Below, in pieces: positions 8,734 through 18,511 of a DNA stretch of 64,000 nt. Each line of letters begins with the position of its first letter. Within the stretch, counting starts at the first letter, position 1. The notes under the pieces are model-generated. The model was not told the origin of the DNA. It searched no databases and worked only from the letters and a program-made list of their open reading frames with translations. A program made the position numbers and the translations under genes. Origin of the DNA: Herbaspirillum frisingense GSF30 (lineage in GTDB: Bacteria > Pseudomonadota > Gammaproteobacteria > Burkholderiales > Burkholderiaceae_D); contig NZ_AEEC02000002.1 in the NCBI RefSeq assembly GCF_000300975.2, positions 1 to 64,000 of the forward strand, written 5' to 3'.

Positions 8734-8747
8734 GATTGTTGACAATC
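8734..8747. promoter_or_regulatory. Putative GntR operator GATTGT-TG-ACAATC
   Basis: A perfect inverted repeat with 6-base arms and a two-base centre. It matches, at 12 of 14 positions, the site just upstream of the GntR regulator gene at 14970-15752 when that site is read on the minus strand. It lies 357 bases before the Tsx-like gene. Confidence 0.6.
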
Positions 8748-9104
8748 GAAGTGGCGGACCTGGGGTGTCGCCTGCAGGCCCTTGGGATTCGGCCCGGACT
8801 CGGCTAGGATTGCGCCCCTGCGCGGGCCGATGCCTGTCCTTTCGGGGGAAAGCGACTCGTGTTTTTGACCACCGCAGACAAGTCAACCGAAGCCCTCGGA
8901 AGGGCTGGCACGGGCTTTGCGTAATGGCTGCCGTCGGTGCGGGTGTCGGCAGTGCTGTCAGCAATTTGCCAGACCTTATTTGACAGGTAAGCACAGCGGA
9001 ATGGCCGGTTTCATCCGGTGGCGGGGAGAGTGCAGGACGCCACGGGTGAACACGGAGATCCGGTCCAACAGCATTTTTTACAGTAGCAATACAGGGAGAA
9101 ACTT

Positions 9105-9929
9105 ATGAACAAGGGTATCAAGGGGAAGTACTGGATGATGGCGGCCGTGGTCGCCTCGGCAGCCGGCAGCATGTCGGCGCAGGCCGCCGACTGGGCTGAC
9201 AACTCGATTGGCTATCGCTACGGCACCCGCTTCGCCGAGCCGTACAACTCGCAGGACATCACCAAGAACATCGTCAACTTCCAGCACGCCAGTGGCTACA
9301 AATACGGTACCAACTTCCTCAACGTCGACCTGCTGATGTCCGACAGCAAGGATGACAATGCGCAGGAAGCCTACATCACCTATCGTCATACCCTCGATTT
9401 CAGCAAGATCAGCGGCAAGAACCTGGCCTTCGGCCCGGCACGCAGCGTGGGCCTGACCCTGGGCTTCGACTGGAACACCAAGAACGACAACAGCTATGCC
9501 TCCAAGAAGCGCATGCTGGTGATCGGTCCGACCCTGATGATGGATGTGCCTGGCTTCCTCAACGTGAGCGTGCTGGCACTGTTCGAAAGCAACCAGCCCA
9601 AGGGCATCAGCAGCCGCTATACCTACGATACCCACCCGATGCTGAACCTGGCCTGGGGTATCCCGCTGGGTTCGACCGGCCTGGCCTTCGAAGGCTACAT
9701 GAACTACATCGCCGCCAAGGGCAAGAACGAGTTCGGTGGTTCCACCGGTCCCGAAGTCAACTTCGACGGCCAGATCATGTATGACGTCGGCACCCCGCTG
9801 GGCATGGGCAAGAACACCTTCCGCGTCGGTCTGGAATACCAGTACTGGCGCAACAAGTTCGGCAACCCGTCCAACGTCCCGGGCTCGCTGGCCAAGACCC
9901 CGATGGTGCGCGCCGAGTACCACTTCTAA
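9105..9929 (+). CDS. Tsx-like nucleoside-specific outer-membrane channel
   Basis: A 274-residue outer-membrane protein. Residues 1-27 form a signal peptide ending in AQA. The mature start ADWADNSIGYRYGTRFAEPY and the closing strand MVRAEYHF with a terminal Phe are typical of Tsx-family 12-strand barrels that pass nucleosides. The start ATG 9105 has AGGGAGA seven bases upstream. It would let nucleosides cross the outer membrane for the BMP and NMT1-type importers. It is transcribed alone and followed by a clear terminator. Confidence 0.87.
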   Translation: MNKGIKGKYWMMAAVVASAAGSMSAQAADWADNSIGYRYGTRFAEPYNSQDITKNIVNFQHASGYKYGTNFLNVDLLMSDSKDDNAQEAYITYRHTLDFSKISGKNLAFGPARSVGLTLGFDWNTKNDNSYASKKRMLVIGPTLMMDVPGFLNVSVLALFESNQPKGISSRYTYDTHPMLNLAWGIPLGSTGLAFEGYMNYIAAKGKNEFGGSTGPEVNFDGQIMYDVGTPLGMGKNTFRVGLEYQYWRNKFGNPSNVPGSLAKTPMVRAEYHF

Positions 9930-9967
9930 GCGGTCCGGTCGCTGCCGCTGCTGGCAGCATCATGGCG

Positions 9968-9996
9968 ATGCCGGATCATTCGATCCGGCATTTTTT
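9968..9996 (+). terminator. Rho-independent terminator of the Tsx-like gene
   Basis: ATGCCGGATC and GATCCGGCAT pair perfectly around a short loop and are followed by six T. It lies about 40 bases after the stop codon. Confidence 0.93.
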
Positions 9997-10153
9997 GTTG
10001 GCGCGCCGCCTGCGTGGCGCGAGCCGGAATTGGCTACACTGTCGGTCCCCGGGTGCATGGATGGCGCGCCCGGATCGGCGGGGCGGCAATCCCGGAAATG
10101 GATCACCCCTGGTCGTGAGGGGAATGATCGGCGGTACTTGAGAGCGGAACATC

Positions 10154-11413
10154 ATGGAAGCATATCTACTCGACTGGCTGAACCTGCTGCTGCGCTGGCT
10201 GCACGTGATCACGGCCATTGCCTGGATCGGTTCGTCCTTCTATTTCGTCTGGCTGGACAACAGCCTGGTGGCGCCCACCGATCCCGAGCTGAAGGAAAAA
10301 GGCGTCGGTGGCGAACTGTGGGCGGTCCACGGTGGCGGCTTCTACAATCCGCAGAAATACCTGCTGGCACCCAAGGCCTTGCCTGAGCATCTGCACTGGT
10401 TCTACTGGGAGTCCTACAGTACCTGGCTATCGGGCTTCGCCCTGTTTTCACTGCTGTACCTGTTCAATGCCAATGTGTTCCTGGTGGACCGCAACGTGTT
10501 CGACATGTCGGCCTCGATGGCCGGCGGCACTGCCATCGCCTTCCTGCTCTTCAACTGGCTGATCTACGACGCCATCTGCAGCACCATCGGTGACCGTCCC
10601 GGTGCGGACCGGCTGGTCAACCTGCTGGTGGGCCTGCAGGTGATCGTCTCGGTGTGGGCGGCCTGCCATCTGTTCTCGGGACGGGCAGCCTTCCTCATCA
10701 GCGGTGCCTCGCTGGCCACCATCATGAGTGCCAATGTGCTGATGTGGATCATCCCGGGCCAGCGCAAGATGGTGGCGTCGATGCGCGCCGGGCAGGCGCC
10801 CGACCCCATCCACGGCAAGCGCGGCAAGCAGCGCAGCGTGCACAATACCTACTTCACCCTGCCGGTGTTGTTCGCGATGCTCTCCAATCACTACAGCATG
10901 ACCTACAGCGCGCCACATAACTGGCTGGTGCTGCTGTTCATCATGGGCGCCGGCGCCCTGATCCGGCAGTTCTTCGTGTTGCGCCACAAGGGCGTCTACA
11001 ACTGGTGGTATCCCGGTGCCGCCGTGGTGCTGCTGCTGGCGGTGATCATCTGGATGAGCCCGGCGCTGCAGGCCCGGCCGGCTGCCCCGGTTGCTGCTGC
11101 TGCCACGCCTGCCGAGGCTGCTGGCGCCGCGGCATCGCCAGCGCCATCGCCATCGGCTGGCGGGTTTGCCCAGGTGCAGCAGGTGATACAGGCGCGCTGC
11201 ATCCAGTGCCATGCGGCCAAGCCGACGCTGATGCCGGTGCCGGGCAAGGGCGTGCTGCTGGATAGCCCCGACAACATCGCCCAGCATGCGCAGCAGATCT
11301 ATCAACAGGCCGTGGTGCAGAAGTCCATGCCACTGGGGAACATGACCCACATCACCGATGACGAGCGGGCGGTGATCGGAAAGTGGTTCGAGAGCGGCGC
11401 CTCCATCAAGTAA
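10154..11413 (+). CDS. puuD: Urate hydroxylase PuuD (membrane protein with cytochrome c domain)
   Basis: A 419-residue protein that oxidises urate to 5-hydroxyisourate in the inner membrane and passes electrons to a c-type cytochrome domain. The first ~300 residues are the urate oxidase N-terminal family with about eight membrane helices, starting MEAYLLDWLNLLLRWLHVIT. An Ala/Pro linker (about 303-333) leads to a C-terminal heme c domain with Cys349-x2-Cys352-His353. No HIU hydrolase or OHCU decarboxylase gene is next to it, so those steps must be encoded elsewhere. It converges with puuE. Confidence 0.92.
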   Translation: MEAYLLDWLNLLLRWLHVITAIAWIGSSFYFVWLDNSLVAPTDPELKEKGVGGELWAVHGGGFYNPQKYLLAPKALPEHLHWFYWESYSTWLSGFALFSLLYLFNANVFLVDRNVFDMSASMAGGTAIAFLLFNWLIYDAICSTIGDRPGADRLVNLLVGLQVIVSVWAACHLFSGRAAFLISGASLATIMSANVLMWIIPGQRKMVASMRAGQAPDPIHGKRGKQRSVHNTYFTLPVLFAMLSNHYSMTYSAPHNWLVLLFIMGAGALIRQFFVLRHKGVYNWWYPGAAVVLLLAVIIWMSPALQARPAAPVAAAATPAEAAGAAASPAPSPSAGGFAQVQQVIQARCIQCHAAKPTLMPVPGKGVLLDSPDNIAQHAQQIYQQAVVQKSMPLGNMTHITDDERAVIGKWFESGASIK

Positions 11414-11441
11414 AAATGCCGCCAGCAGAAGCTGGCGGCAT
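11412..11441 (-). terminator. Terminator between puuD and puuE, acting on puuE
   Basis: ATGCCGCCAGC and GCTGGCGGCAT form a perfect 11-pair stem with a four-base loop. Reading leftward (puuE direction) it is followed by TTTTA. In the puuD direction there is no T-run, though the hairpin may still slow polymerase. Confidence 0.85.
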
Positions 11442-11494
11442 CGGTCCTGATGCTGATGTCATACAGGGCGTCCAGCCATCCGACGCCCTTCTCT

Positions 11495-12427
11495 TCAGCG
11501 TTGCGCGAAGGGATGCGTCTTCTGCCAGTGCTCGGCGATATCGATGCGGCGGCAGATCCAGACCTTGTCGTGCGACTGCACGTAATCCAGGAAGCGCTGC
11601 AAGGCGCGGAACCGCCCCGGGCGTCCCAGCAGGCGGCAATGCATGCCGATGGAGAGCATCTTCGGCGCTTCTTCTCCCTCCTCGTACAGCACGTCGAAAC
11701 TATCCTTCAGGTACTGGTAGAAATGCTCGCTGGTGTTGAAGCCCTGCGGCGTGGCAAAGCGCATGTCGTTGGAGTCCAGCGTATAGGGGACGACCAGATG
11801 CGGACGCTTTTCGCCGCTGGCGGTCTCGACCTCGGTCCAGAACGGCAGGTCATCGCCGTAGTAATCCGAGTCATAGGCGAAACCGCCATGCTCCACCACC
11901 AGTTGCCGGGTATTGGGTGAATCGCGGCCGGTGTACCAGCCCAGCGGGGCCGATCCGGTGAGTTCACGGAAGATCTGCACGGCCTCGCGCATGTGGGCGC
12001 GTTCGGTCTCGATGTCCATGCTCTGGTAATGAATCCAGCGCAGGCCGTGGCAGGCGATCTCATGCCCCAGCTCCTGGAACGCCTGCGTGACGTCGGGTGA
12101 ACGCTGCAATGCCATGGCCACGCCGAAGATGGTCATGGGCAGGCCGCGTTTTTCGAATTCGCGCAGGATGCGCCAGACACCCACCCGTGAGCCATATTCG
12201 TAGATCGATTCCATCGACATGTGTCGCGCCGGATACGCCGCCGCGCCCACGATCTCCGAGAGGAACTGCTCCGAGGCGGGGTCGCCGTGCAATACGCAGT
12301 TCTCGCCGCCTTCTTCGTAGTTCAGCACGAATTGCAGCGCCACCCGCGCCTGGCCGGGCCAGTGTGCGTGCGGCGGGTTGCGGCCGTAGCCGGCGAGGTC
12401 GCGTGGGTAAGTTTGTTGCTGTGACAT
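11495..12427 (-). CDS. puuE: Allantoinase PuuE (polysaccharide-deacetylase fold)
   Basis: A 310-residue cytoplasmic hydrolase that opens allantoin to allantoate. The start YPRDLAGYGRNPPHAHWPG and the LNYEEGGENCVLHGD and MSMESIYEYGSR motifs are diagnostic of the metal-independent PuuE family. Later motifs ACHGLRWIHYQ and GWYTGRDSPNTR also fit. It is last in a leftward run NCS1 transporter - racemase - puuE, 64 bases after the racemase gene. Full length, no damage. Confidence 0.93.
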   Translation of the reverse strand: MSQQQTYPRDLAGYGRNPPHAHWPGQARVALQFVLNYEEGGENCVLHGDPASEQFLSEIVGAAAYPARHMSMESIYEYGSRVGVWRILREFEKRGLPMTIFGVAMALQRSPDVTQAFQELGHEIACHGLRWIHYQSMDIETERAHMREAVQIFRELTGSAPLGWYTGRDSPNTRQLVVEHGGFAYDSDYYGDDLPFWTEVETASGEKRPHLVVPYTLDSNDMRFATPQGFNTSEHFYQYLKDSFDVLYEEGEEAPKMLSIGMHCRLLGRPGRFRALQRFLDYVQSHDKVWICRRIDIAEHWQKTHPFAQR

Positions 12428-12491
12428 AAGTTCTTCGTTTGGCTATCAAGAAAGAAAACCGCAGCGCCCGACAACGGCGCTGCGTGGGAAA

Positions 12492-13226
12492 TCAGATGCG
12501 TGCAAAACCGCTGAGCAAACCATGATAAGTCTTGGGCAGCGGGCGCGCCCATTCGCCACCCTTGGCCGTACCCAGGCCCAGTGCCACCAGCGACTCGGCC
12601 AGCTTGACGGCGGCGGTGACGCCATCGATCACCGGCGCACCGATGTCGCGACCGATTGCCGCGCACAGGTCGGCCATGCCGGCACAGCCCAGGACGATGG
12701 CCTCGGCGCCGTCTTCGGCCAGCGCACGCCGGCATTCCTCGGTGATGCGGGCACGCGCATCGGAGGCCGGGTTCTCCAGCTCCAGCACCGCGATCTCGCA
12801 GGCGCGCACGTTGCGGCAGAAGCGCTGCATGCCGTAGCGCTCGGCCAGGTGCCAGGCCATGCCGCTGGTGCGCGCCAGCGTGGTCACTACCGAGAACGAC
12901 GGGGCGACCAGGCTGGCCATGTGCATGGCCGCTTCGGCAATCCCGATCACCGGACCATGGGCCAGCTCGCGTGCCGCCGACAGTCCCGGGTCGCCGAAGC
13001 AGGCGATCACGTAGGCATCCATGCCGGCGCGCTCGCCCGCTTCGATTTCCTGCAGCAGCCCCGGCACGGCCAGCGCCTCGTCATAGTGGCTCTCGATCGA
13101 GGCCGGCCCCATCTGCGGGCTCACGCCCGTGATCTCGGTGCCGGGCGCGGCCACCTGGCGGGCGCAGGCGGTCATGGCCTCGGTCATGCTCATGGTGGTG
13201 TTGGGATTGATCAGCTTGATGCGCAT
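12492..13226 (-). CDS. Asp/Glu/hydantoin racemase family protein, probable allantoin racemase
   Basis: A 244-residue cytosolic racemase. The N-terminus MRIKLINPNTTMSMTEAM and two catalytic cysteines, Cys76 in VIACFGDPGL and Cys181 in VLGCAGMADL, match the HyuA/HpxA hydantoin-allantoin racemase group. Placed before PuuE, it likely interconverts S- and R-allantoin so that the allantoinase can use both. I chose ATG 13226 since AAGGAA lies six bases upstream; a start at 13244 would contain this ribosome site. Confidence 0.88.
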   Translation of the reverse strand: MRIKLINPNTTMSMTEAMTACARQVAAPGTEITGVSPQMGPASIESHYDEALAVPGLLQEIEAGERAGMDAYVIACFGDPGLSAARELAHGPVIGIAEAAMHMASLVAPSFSVVTTLARTSGMAWHLAERYGMQRFCRNVRACEIAVLELENPASDARARITEECRRALAEDGAEAIVLGCAGMADLCAAIGRDIGAPVIDGVTAAVKLAESLVALGLGTAKGGEWARPLPKTYHGLLSGFARI

Positions 13227-13266
13227 GCTTGTTCCTTGATGCAAGGGGAGACGATGTCGACGGCGT

Positions 13267-14733
13267 TCAGCGCTTGCGCGTGAACATCAGGTAGAACACC
13301 GAGCCCAGCGCCGCGCCGATGAACCAGGAGAAGTCGGCCGCCTTGCGCAATTGCGGCAGCATGACGCAGGCCACGCACACGGCGGCGGCCAGCACCAGCG
13401 CCTTGACTGCATCGCGGTTGATCCCGTTGGTGTACCAGTAGCGACCCTCCGGACGCATGGTGTACAGGTCCTCGACCTTGACCTGGCGTTGCTTGACCAG
13501 GTAGTAGTCCGCCAGCAGGATGCCGTACAGCGGGCCGATGAAGCCGCCCAGCACATCCAGGGTGTAGTGGATCACTTCGGGATTGCCGAACAGGTTCCAG
13601 GGCGTGATGAAGATCGAGGCCGTGGCCGCGATCATGCCGCCGGCACGCCAGCTGATGCGGCTGGGCGAGAGGTTGGAAAAGTCGAAGGCGGCCGAGACGA
13701 AGTTGGCCACGATGTTGATGCCGATGGTGGCCGTCAGGAAGGTCAGTGCGCCGATCACCGCGGCCGTGGTGCTGTCGATGCGCGAAACGGTTTCCACCGG
13801 GTCGGTGATGAGTTCACCGAAGACGGCAATGGTGGCCGAGGTGGTCACCACGGTGACGATCGAGAACGCCAGGAAGTTCACCGGCAGGCCCCAGAAGTTG
13901 CCGCGCTTCACATCGGCGAAGCTATGGCAGTAGCGCGAGAAGTCGCCGAAGTTGAGCATCGGCCCGGAGAAGTAGGACACCACCAGCGAGATGGCCGTGA
14001 TCATCACCGAGACTGCCGCCCAGCCGCTGTACTTGATCTCGCCCAGGTTCAGGCCGACATTCTGCCAGCCGGCCTTGTAGATCATCCAGCCGGCCAGGAA
14101 GAACATCACCACGTACACCGCCGGTCCGGCGAAGTCGATGAATTTCTTGATGGTCTCCATGCCGTTCCAGAACACCAGCGCCTGCAGCACCCACAGCAGC
14201 AGGAAGCCGCCCCAGCCCAGCGCCGAGAGGCCGGCGAAGGAGTGCACATGGACATCGGCATAGGGCTTCAGTTCGGGGAAGAACTTCAGCACCACCACCA
14301 CGAAGGCGGCCGAGGCCAGGTAGGTCTGGATGCCGTACCAGGCCACCGCGATCAGGCCGCGGATCATGGCCGGCACGTTGGCCCCCAGCACGCCGAAGGA
14401 CAAGCGGCTCATCACCGGATAGGGCACGCCATGCGCCTGGCTGGGACGCGCCACCAGATTGCACAGCAGGTAGACGATGCTGATGCCGATTAGCAGCGAG
14501 ATCAGCACCTGCCAGCTGGTCAGGCCCAGTGCGAACAGGCTGCCGGCGAAGACATAGCCGCCCACGCTGTGCACATCGGACATCCAGAAGGCGAAGATGT
14601 TGTAGGAACCCCAGGTCTGTTTTTTCAGCGGGGCGAGATCTTCATTGGTCAGGCGCGCATCATTGCTGCCGGTGGCACCGGTGGCGCCAGCAAGCGCAGG
14701 GCCGGAAGCAGAGGGGGAAGCATCGGTAGTCAT
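13267..14733 (-). CDS. NCS1-family nucleobase/allantoin:cation symporter
   Basis: A 488-residue membrane transporter of the nucleobase:cation symporter-1 family with about 12 hydrophobic helices. Family segments include GSYNIFAFWMSDVHSVGGYVF near residue 41, and RGLIAVAWYGIQTYL. The N-terminal 30 residues are Ala/Gly/Thr-rich and probably disordered. Position before racemase and puuE suggests allantoin or a purine base as cargo; a uracil or hydantoin transporter cannot be excluded. First gene of its operon, 40 bases before the racemase gene. Confidence 0.87.
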   Translation of the reverse strand: MTTDASPSASGPALAGATGATGSNDARLTNEDLAPLKKQTWGSYNIFAFWMSDVHSVGGYVFAGSLFALGLTSWQVLISLLIGISIVYLLCNLVARPSQAHGVPYPVMSRLSFGVLGANVPAMIRGLIAVAWYGIQTYLASAAFVVVVLKFFPELKPYADVHVHSFAGLSALGWGGFLLLWVLQALVFWNGMETIKKFIDFAGPAVYVVMFFLAGWMIYKAGWQNVGLNLGEIKYSGWAAVSVMITAISLVVSYFSGPMLNFGDFSRYCHSFADVKRGNFWGLPVNFLAFSIVTVVTTSATIAVFGELITDPVETVSRIDSTTAAVIGALTFLTATIGINIVANFVSAAFDFSNLSPSRISWRAGGMIAATASIFITPWNLFGNPEVIHYTLDVLGGFIGPLYGILLADYYLVKQRQVKVEDLYTMRPEGRYWYTNGINRDAVKALVLAAAVCVACVMLPQLRKAADFSWFIGAALGSVFYLMFTRKR

Positions 14734-14969
14734 GGCCGGTCTCCATCAGAGAGAAAGGGTGGGGCGAAACGAATCACGCCCGGCCGGGGCCGGGCTGTTC
14801 AACGGACTTCCTGCATGCTCTTGGCGGCATGGTGGTGGTCACACGGTCGGTGCTGCAGCGAGCCGCGCGACGTGGCCCTGTCTGTTGCTGACTTCCTTTT
14901 TCACTTCCTTCTTCCATCTTCCTGACGCCCCCGTCGGGGGAAATCAGGATGTGCGCGCCGGCCCGTGGT

Positions 14970-15752
14970 TCACAGTCCCTTGCCGAGCACGGCGCGCAGA
15001 TCGAACTGGTCATCCGCATCCGGCCGTACCCGGTCCTCGCACAAATGCAAGTGATGTGCCATATGCGACTGGGCTGCGGCGATGTCGCCCTGTTCCAGCG
15101 CTTCCAGCACGGTCTCGTGTTCATCGAAGGAGCAGGCGTTGTGGCCCGGCGCCTCCGTCTTGGCAATCATCAGCGTGGTGCGCGAGACCAGCTTGCGCAG
15201 CGTCTCCACCAGCAACGCGTTGCCGGTCAGTTCCGCCAGCGCCAGGTGGAACTGGGCCGAGAGCCTGATCCAGCGCGGCCGGTCGCCGTTGAGATAGCAA
15301 TCCCGTTCTTCTTCCACCATGCGCCGCAGGCCGGCGATCTGGCGCGTCCCGGCGGCCTGCCCGACCTTTTCCAGCACCGCGTGTTCGAGGATGTTGCGCA
15401 ACTCGAACATGTCGCGCACCTCGGCGTGCGAGGGACTGGCGATGAAGGCGCCGCGATTGGCTTCCAGGTCCACCATGCCCTCCGAGGCCAGTCGCGAGAG
15501 CACCTTGCGCACCGTGTGGCGGGCCGTGTCGTAGATCTGGCACAGCGTCTGCTCGGTCAGCTTGGTCCGCGGCGGCAGCCGGTGTTCCATGATGGCGTCG
15601 TAGATGTCCTGGTACATCCTTTCCTCAACCGCCCCGGTGTGTTCGCGCTCGCGGGCGCTGGTACCGGAACTGGCACTGGCACGCGTGGCGGGGGCAGGGG
15701 GACGGGCGGTCTTGTTGGCTTTGTTCATGGTGATCGTGCTCTGGCTGGTCAT
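14970..15752 (-). CDS. GntR-family (FCD) transcriptional regulator of the purine region
   Basis: A 260-residue regulator with an N-terminal disordered stretch (about 1-38), a winged helix (EERMYQDIYDAIMEHRLPP to VRKVLSRLASEGMV) and an FCD ligand/metal domain (ELRNILEHAVLEK onward, ending with an HHLHLCEDRV helix). I chose ATG 15752; ATG 15728 is possible. The longest frame would start at a TTG inside the operator palindrome at 15795-15808 and is unlikely. The operator next to its start suggests autoregulation, and similar sites at 8582-8747 suggest control of the importer and channel by purine intermediates. Confidence 0.85.
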   Translation of the reverse strand: MTSQSTITMNKANKTARPPAPATRASASSGTSAREREHTGAVEERMYQDIYDAIMEHRLPPRTKLTEQTLCQIYDTARHTVRKVLSRLASEGMVDLEANRGAFIASPSHAEVRDMFELRNILEHAVLEKVGQAAGTRQIAGLRRMVEEERDCYLNGDRPRWIRLSAQFHLALAELTGNALLVETLRKLVSRTTLMIAKTEAPGHNACSFDEHETVLEALEQGDIAAAQSHMAHHLHLCEDRVRPDADDQFDLRAVLGKGL

Positions 15753-15794
15753 TCTGGTCTGGAAGGTCTTCGCCGGATGACGAGGGAGTGCAGG

Positions 15795-15808
15795 AATCGT
15801 CAACAATC
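15795..15808 (-). promoter_or_regulatory. Putative GntR autoregulatory operator
   Basis: On the minus strand the site reads GATTGTTGACGATT, 12 of 14 bases identical to the perfect palindrome GATTGTTGACAATC at 8734-8747. It lies 43 bases before the chosen GntR start codon, a place where a bound regulator would block transcription. Confidence 0.6.
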
Positions 15809-16124
15809 GTGGAACAGATGTGCAACAAAACGGGGCTTATTCTGCACCAAAAAGAGAGGAATGTGTCCCCCTTTGGTTCAGCCATCTGCCGCGTTTCGAT
15901 GCTGCGATGCAGCGCCCGTCGGCCTGTACTGCCTTGAAGGCCAGTGCTTGTCGGCATGTTGCAGGGCATGATCTGCGTTCCACAGATTGTCGGCAATCCG
16001 TCTCGTGATTCCCGGCAAAAATCCTGCTCAATGGCGTAGTCCAGTTGCCGTCATTCACGGACGGGACGGTTGCCAATTCAGGGCCACACGCATGCAAGAA
16101 GCGTGCTTGCCGGCGTCTTGCCAA

Positions 16125-16152
16125 ACAAAAACGCCCGGCCAGGGCCGGGCGT
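16125..16152 (-). terminator. Rho-independent terminator of the adenine deaminase gene
   Basis: Read leftward, ACGCCCGGCC and GGCCGGGCGT form a perfect 10-pair stem with a CT loop, then five U. It lies about 35 bases after the stop codon. Confidence 0.92.
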
Positions 16153-16185
16153 GGAAGGCGGAAAGCGGGGCAAAGCGGGCTGCGC

Positions 16186-17256
<1,071 letters not shown>

Positions 17257-17538
17257 TCAAAAATGGCGGTAACAGGGGAGGCGGGCATAGGCTGGCCCCG
17301 GGCCAGTTCAAGCGAGCGGGGTTCGCGCCAGTATGGCCGCCTTCCGGACCCCGCATTATCACGCAAATCCCATACCGGGCTCCATCTGCGTACGCGATGC
17401 TGAACCATCCGCAGGCGCCAGGCTCTGAGTAGCACGGCAACAGGCATCCCGCCAGACGGGACTTTGACGGGGATGCAAGGAAATATCGCCAGCAACCGGC
17501 AAGACATGTTTAAATGCTAAGCTTCTTGGGGGAAACGA

Positions 17539-18084
17539 ATGCGCAACACGATCAGGGGTACTGTGCAGTGGATGTTGACCGGAACCATGCTGGCCACCAT
17601 GGCCGGCTGTTCCATGATGCCGTGGACCGAAGAGGAGGACCCCACCGTGGTCCCCTACAAGACCATTCTCAGCGGTTCCTACCAGGGCTTCCTGAAGAAC
17701 TGGGATGACCAGCGCCAACCGGTCTTCTGCGCCCTGATCCGCAGCCGCAGCGAATGGGACCGCTGGATGCAGCCGGCCCCGACCAACGGTGACCAGCGCC
17801 CCACCGGCCCCTCGGCCGATCACTTCGAACGCAAGCAATACCTGCTGGTGGCCCGCACGATGAGCGCCCCGGATGCGGCCGAACGTCCGCATGTCTTCAC
17901 GCCGCTGTCGGTACGCCTGCGCGATGGCCGGCTGCGCCTGAACTACCTCTATCGCGCCCCGGCCTCGGGCGCTTCCTACCGCATCAAGGATTACCTGATG
18001 GTGGCCATTCCCAAGGAACGCTTCACCACCGGACCGGTGGTGTTCTATGAGAATGATCGCAAGGTGTGTGAGCTAGACCGTTGA
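17539..18084 (+). CDS. Putative lipoprotein of unknown function
   Basis: A 181-residue protein with a lipoprotein signal: hydrophobic stretch to about residue 23 and a lipobox MAGC. The mature part is mixed alpha/beta without a family that I recognise. It has a GSYQGFLKNWDDQRQPVFCAL segment and a C-terminal KDYLMVAIPKERF. The ribosome site TTGGGGGAAA fits ATG 17539. It stands alone between divergent and convergent neighbours. Confidence 0.75.
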   Translation: MRNTIRGTVQWMLTGTMLATMAGCSMMPWTEEEDPTVVPYKTILSGSYQGFLKNWDDQRQPVFCALIRSRSEWDRWMQPAPTNGDQRPTGPSADHFERKQYLLVARTMSAPDAAERPHVFTPLSVRLRDGRLRLNYLYRAPASGASYRIKDYLMVAIPKERFTTGPVVFYENDRKVCELDR

Positions 18085-18130
18085 ACGGCGGCACCGGCTG
18101 AAGCACGCGCCCGGCAGGCAGGGCCTGGCT

Positions 18131-18307
18131 TCAGGGTCTTGCCAGCTTGATGATAGGGAAATGCTTTGCTTCGTAGGCCTCGACCAGCGTCACCAGGACG
18201 TCCAGCCTATCCCCTTCAGGCGTGTTCCGCCTGGCCGACATGAGGCCGTCGATTTCCACCAGCGTGGCACGATAGTCGGCCTTTGTCTTGATCGGCTTGA
18301 TCTCCAT
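18131..18307 (-). pseudogene. higA: Truncated HigA antitoxin remnant
   Basis: These 58 codons start MEIKPIKTKADYRATLVEID and continue to TLVEAYEAKHFPI, which matches the N-terminal region of HigA antitoxins. The family then continues into a DNA-binding HTH of some 50-60 more residues; here the frame changes to IKLARP and stops. The DNA-binding part is missing, so the protein is probably not a working antitoxin. It lies directly after the HigB remnant, keeping the normal toxin-antitoxin order. Confidence 0.75.
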
Positions 18308-18424
18308 GGTCTTTCCCTTAATCGTCTGCGCGTCGATGCGATCGTGCTGGGCGTGCGTGCCGATGAAGCGGACGTAGACGAAGGCGCGTGCACCATAGCA
18401 GCCATCCCCTTTCCAGTCCGCCAT
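18308..18424 (-). pseudogene. higB: HigB toxin remnant with internal deletion
   Basis: The frame reads MADWKGDGCYGARAFVYVRF then IGTHAQHDRIDAQTI, the end of a HigB mRNA interferase. Intact HigB is about 95-105 residues; here only about 35 residues remain. An ADWK fragment is joined to the C-terminal strand, pointing to loss of the central half. The stop normally placed after QTI is absent and the frame runs straight into higA. Lack of the catalytic core argues against activity. Confidence 0.7.
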
Positions 18425-18431
18425 CGCCCAA

Positions 18432-18474
18432 TAAAAACACCCCAGGTCCGGAAAATCTTCCGTACCTGGGGTGT
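18432..18474 (-). terminator. Rho-independent terminator of the amino-acid-type ABC operon
   Basis: Read leftward, ACACCCCAGGT and ACCTGGGGTGT pair perfectly, and an inner CGGAA/TTCCG stem extends the hairpin; five U follow. It ends the operon whose last gene stops at 18512. Confidence 0.92.
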
Positions 18475-18511
18475 CTTCTATCCGGCAATCGATGCAGTAC
18501 AGTGCCGTCGC

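Larger units (their letters stand above)
8396..9104. other. Divergent control region between NMT1-type importer and Tsx-like channel
   Basis: These 709 bases separate two divergent genes. They contain the leader element at 8395-8440, AT-rich DNA at 8575-8665 with palindromes at 8582-8591 and 8605-8613, and a third palindrome at 8734-8747. The rest (8760-9090) shows no convincing gene; open frames there have no family match that I can recognise. Promoters for both directions must lie here, but I could not fix -35/-10 pairs. Confidence 0.6.
15753..16185. other. Intergenic region upstream of the GntR regulator
   Basis: These 433 bases hold the GntR operator (15795-15808) and the GntR promoter region at the left, and the terminator of the adenine deaminase gene at 16125-16152 on the right. 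The middle part (15830-16080) shows no gene or structure that I can support. Confidence 0.55.

Noticed and set aside
14900-14960. Terminator after the GntR gene near CCCCCG/CGGGGG
   Set aside because: A hairpin can form (CCTGA...CCCC/GGGG...TCAGG), but it has bulges and no U-run follows in the leftward direction, so I did not list it.
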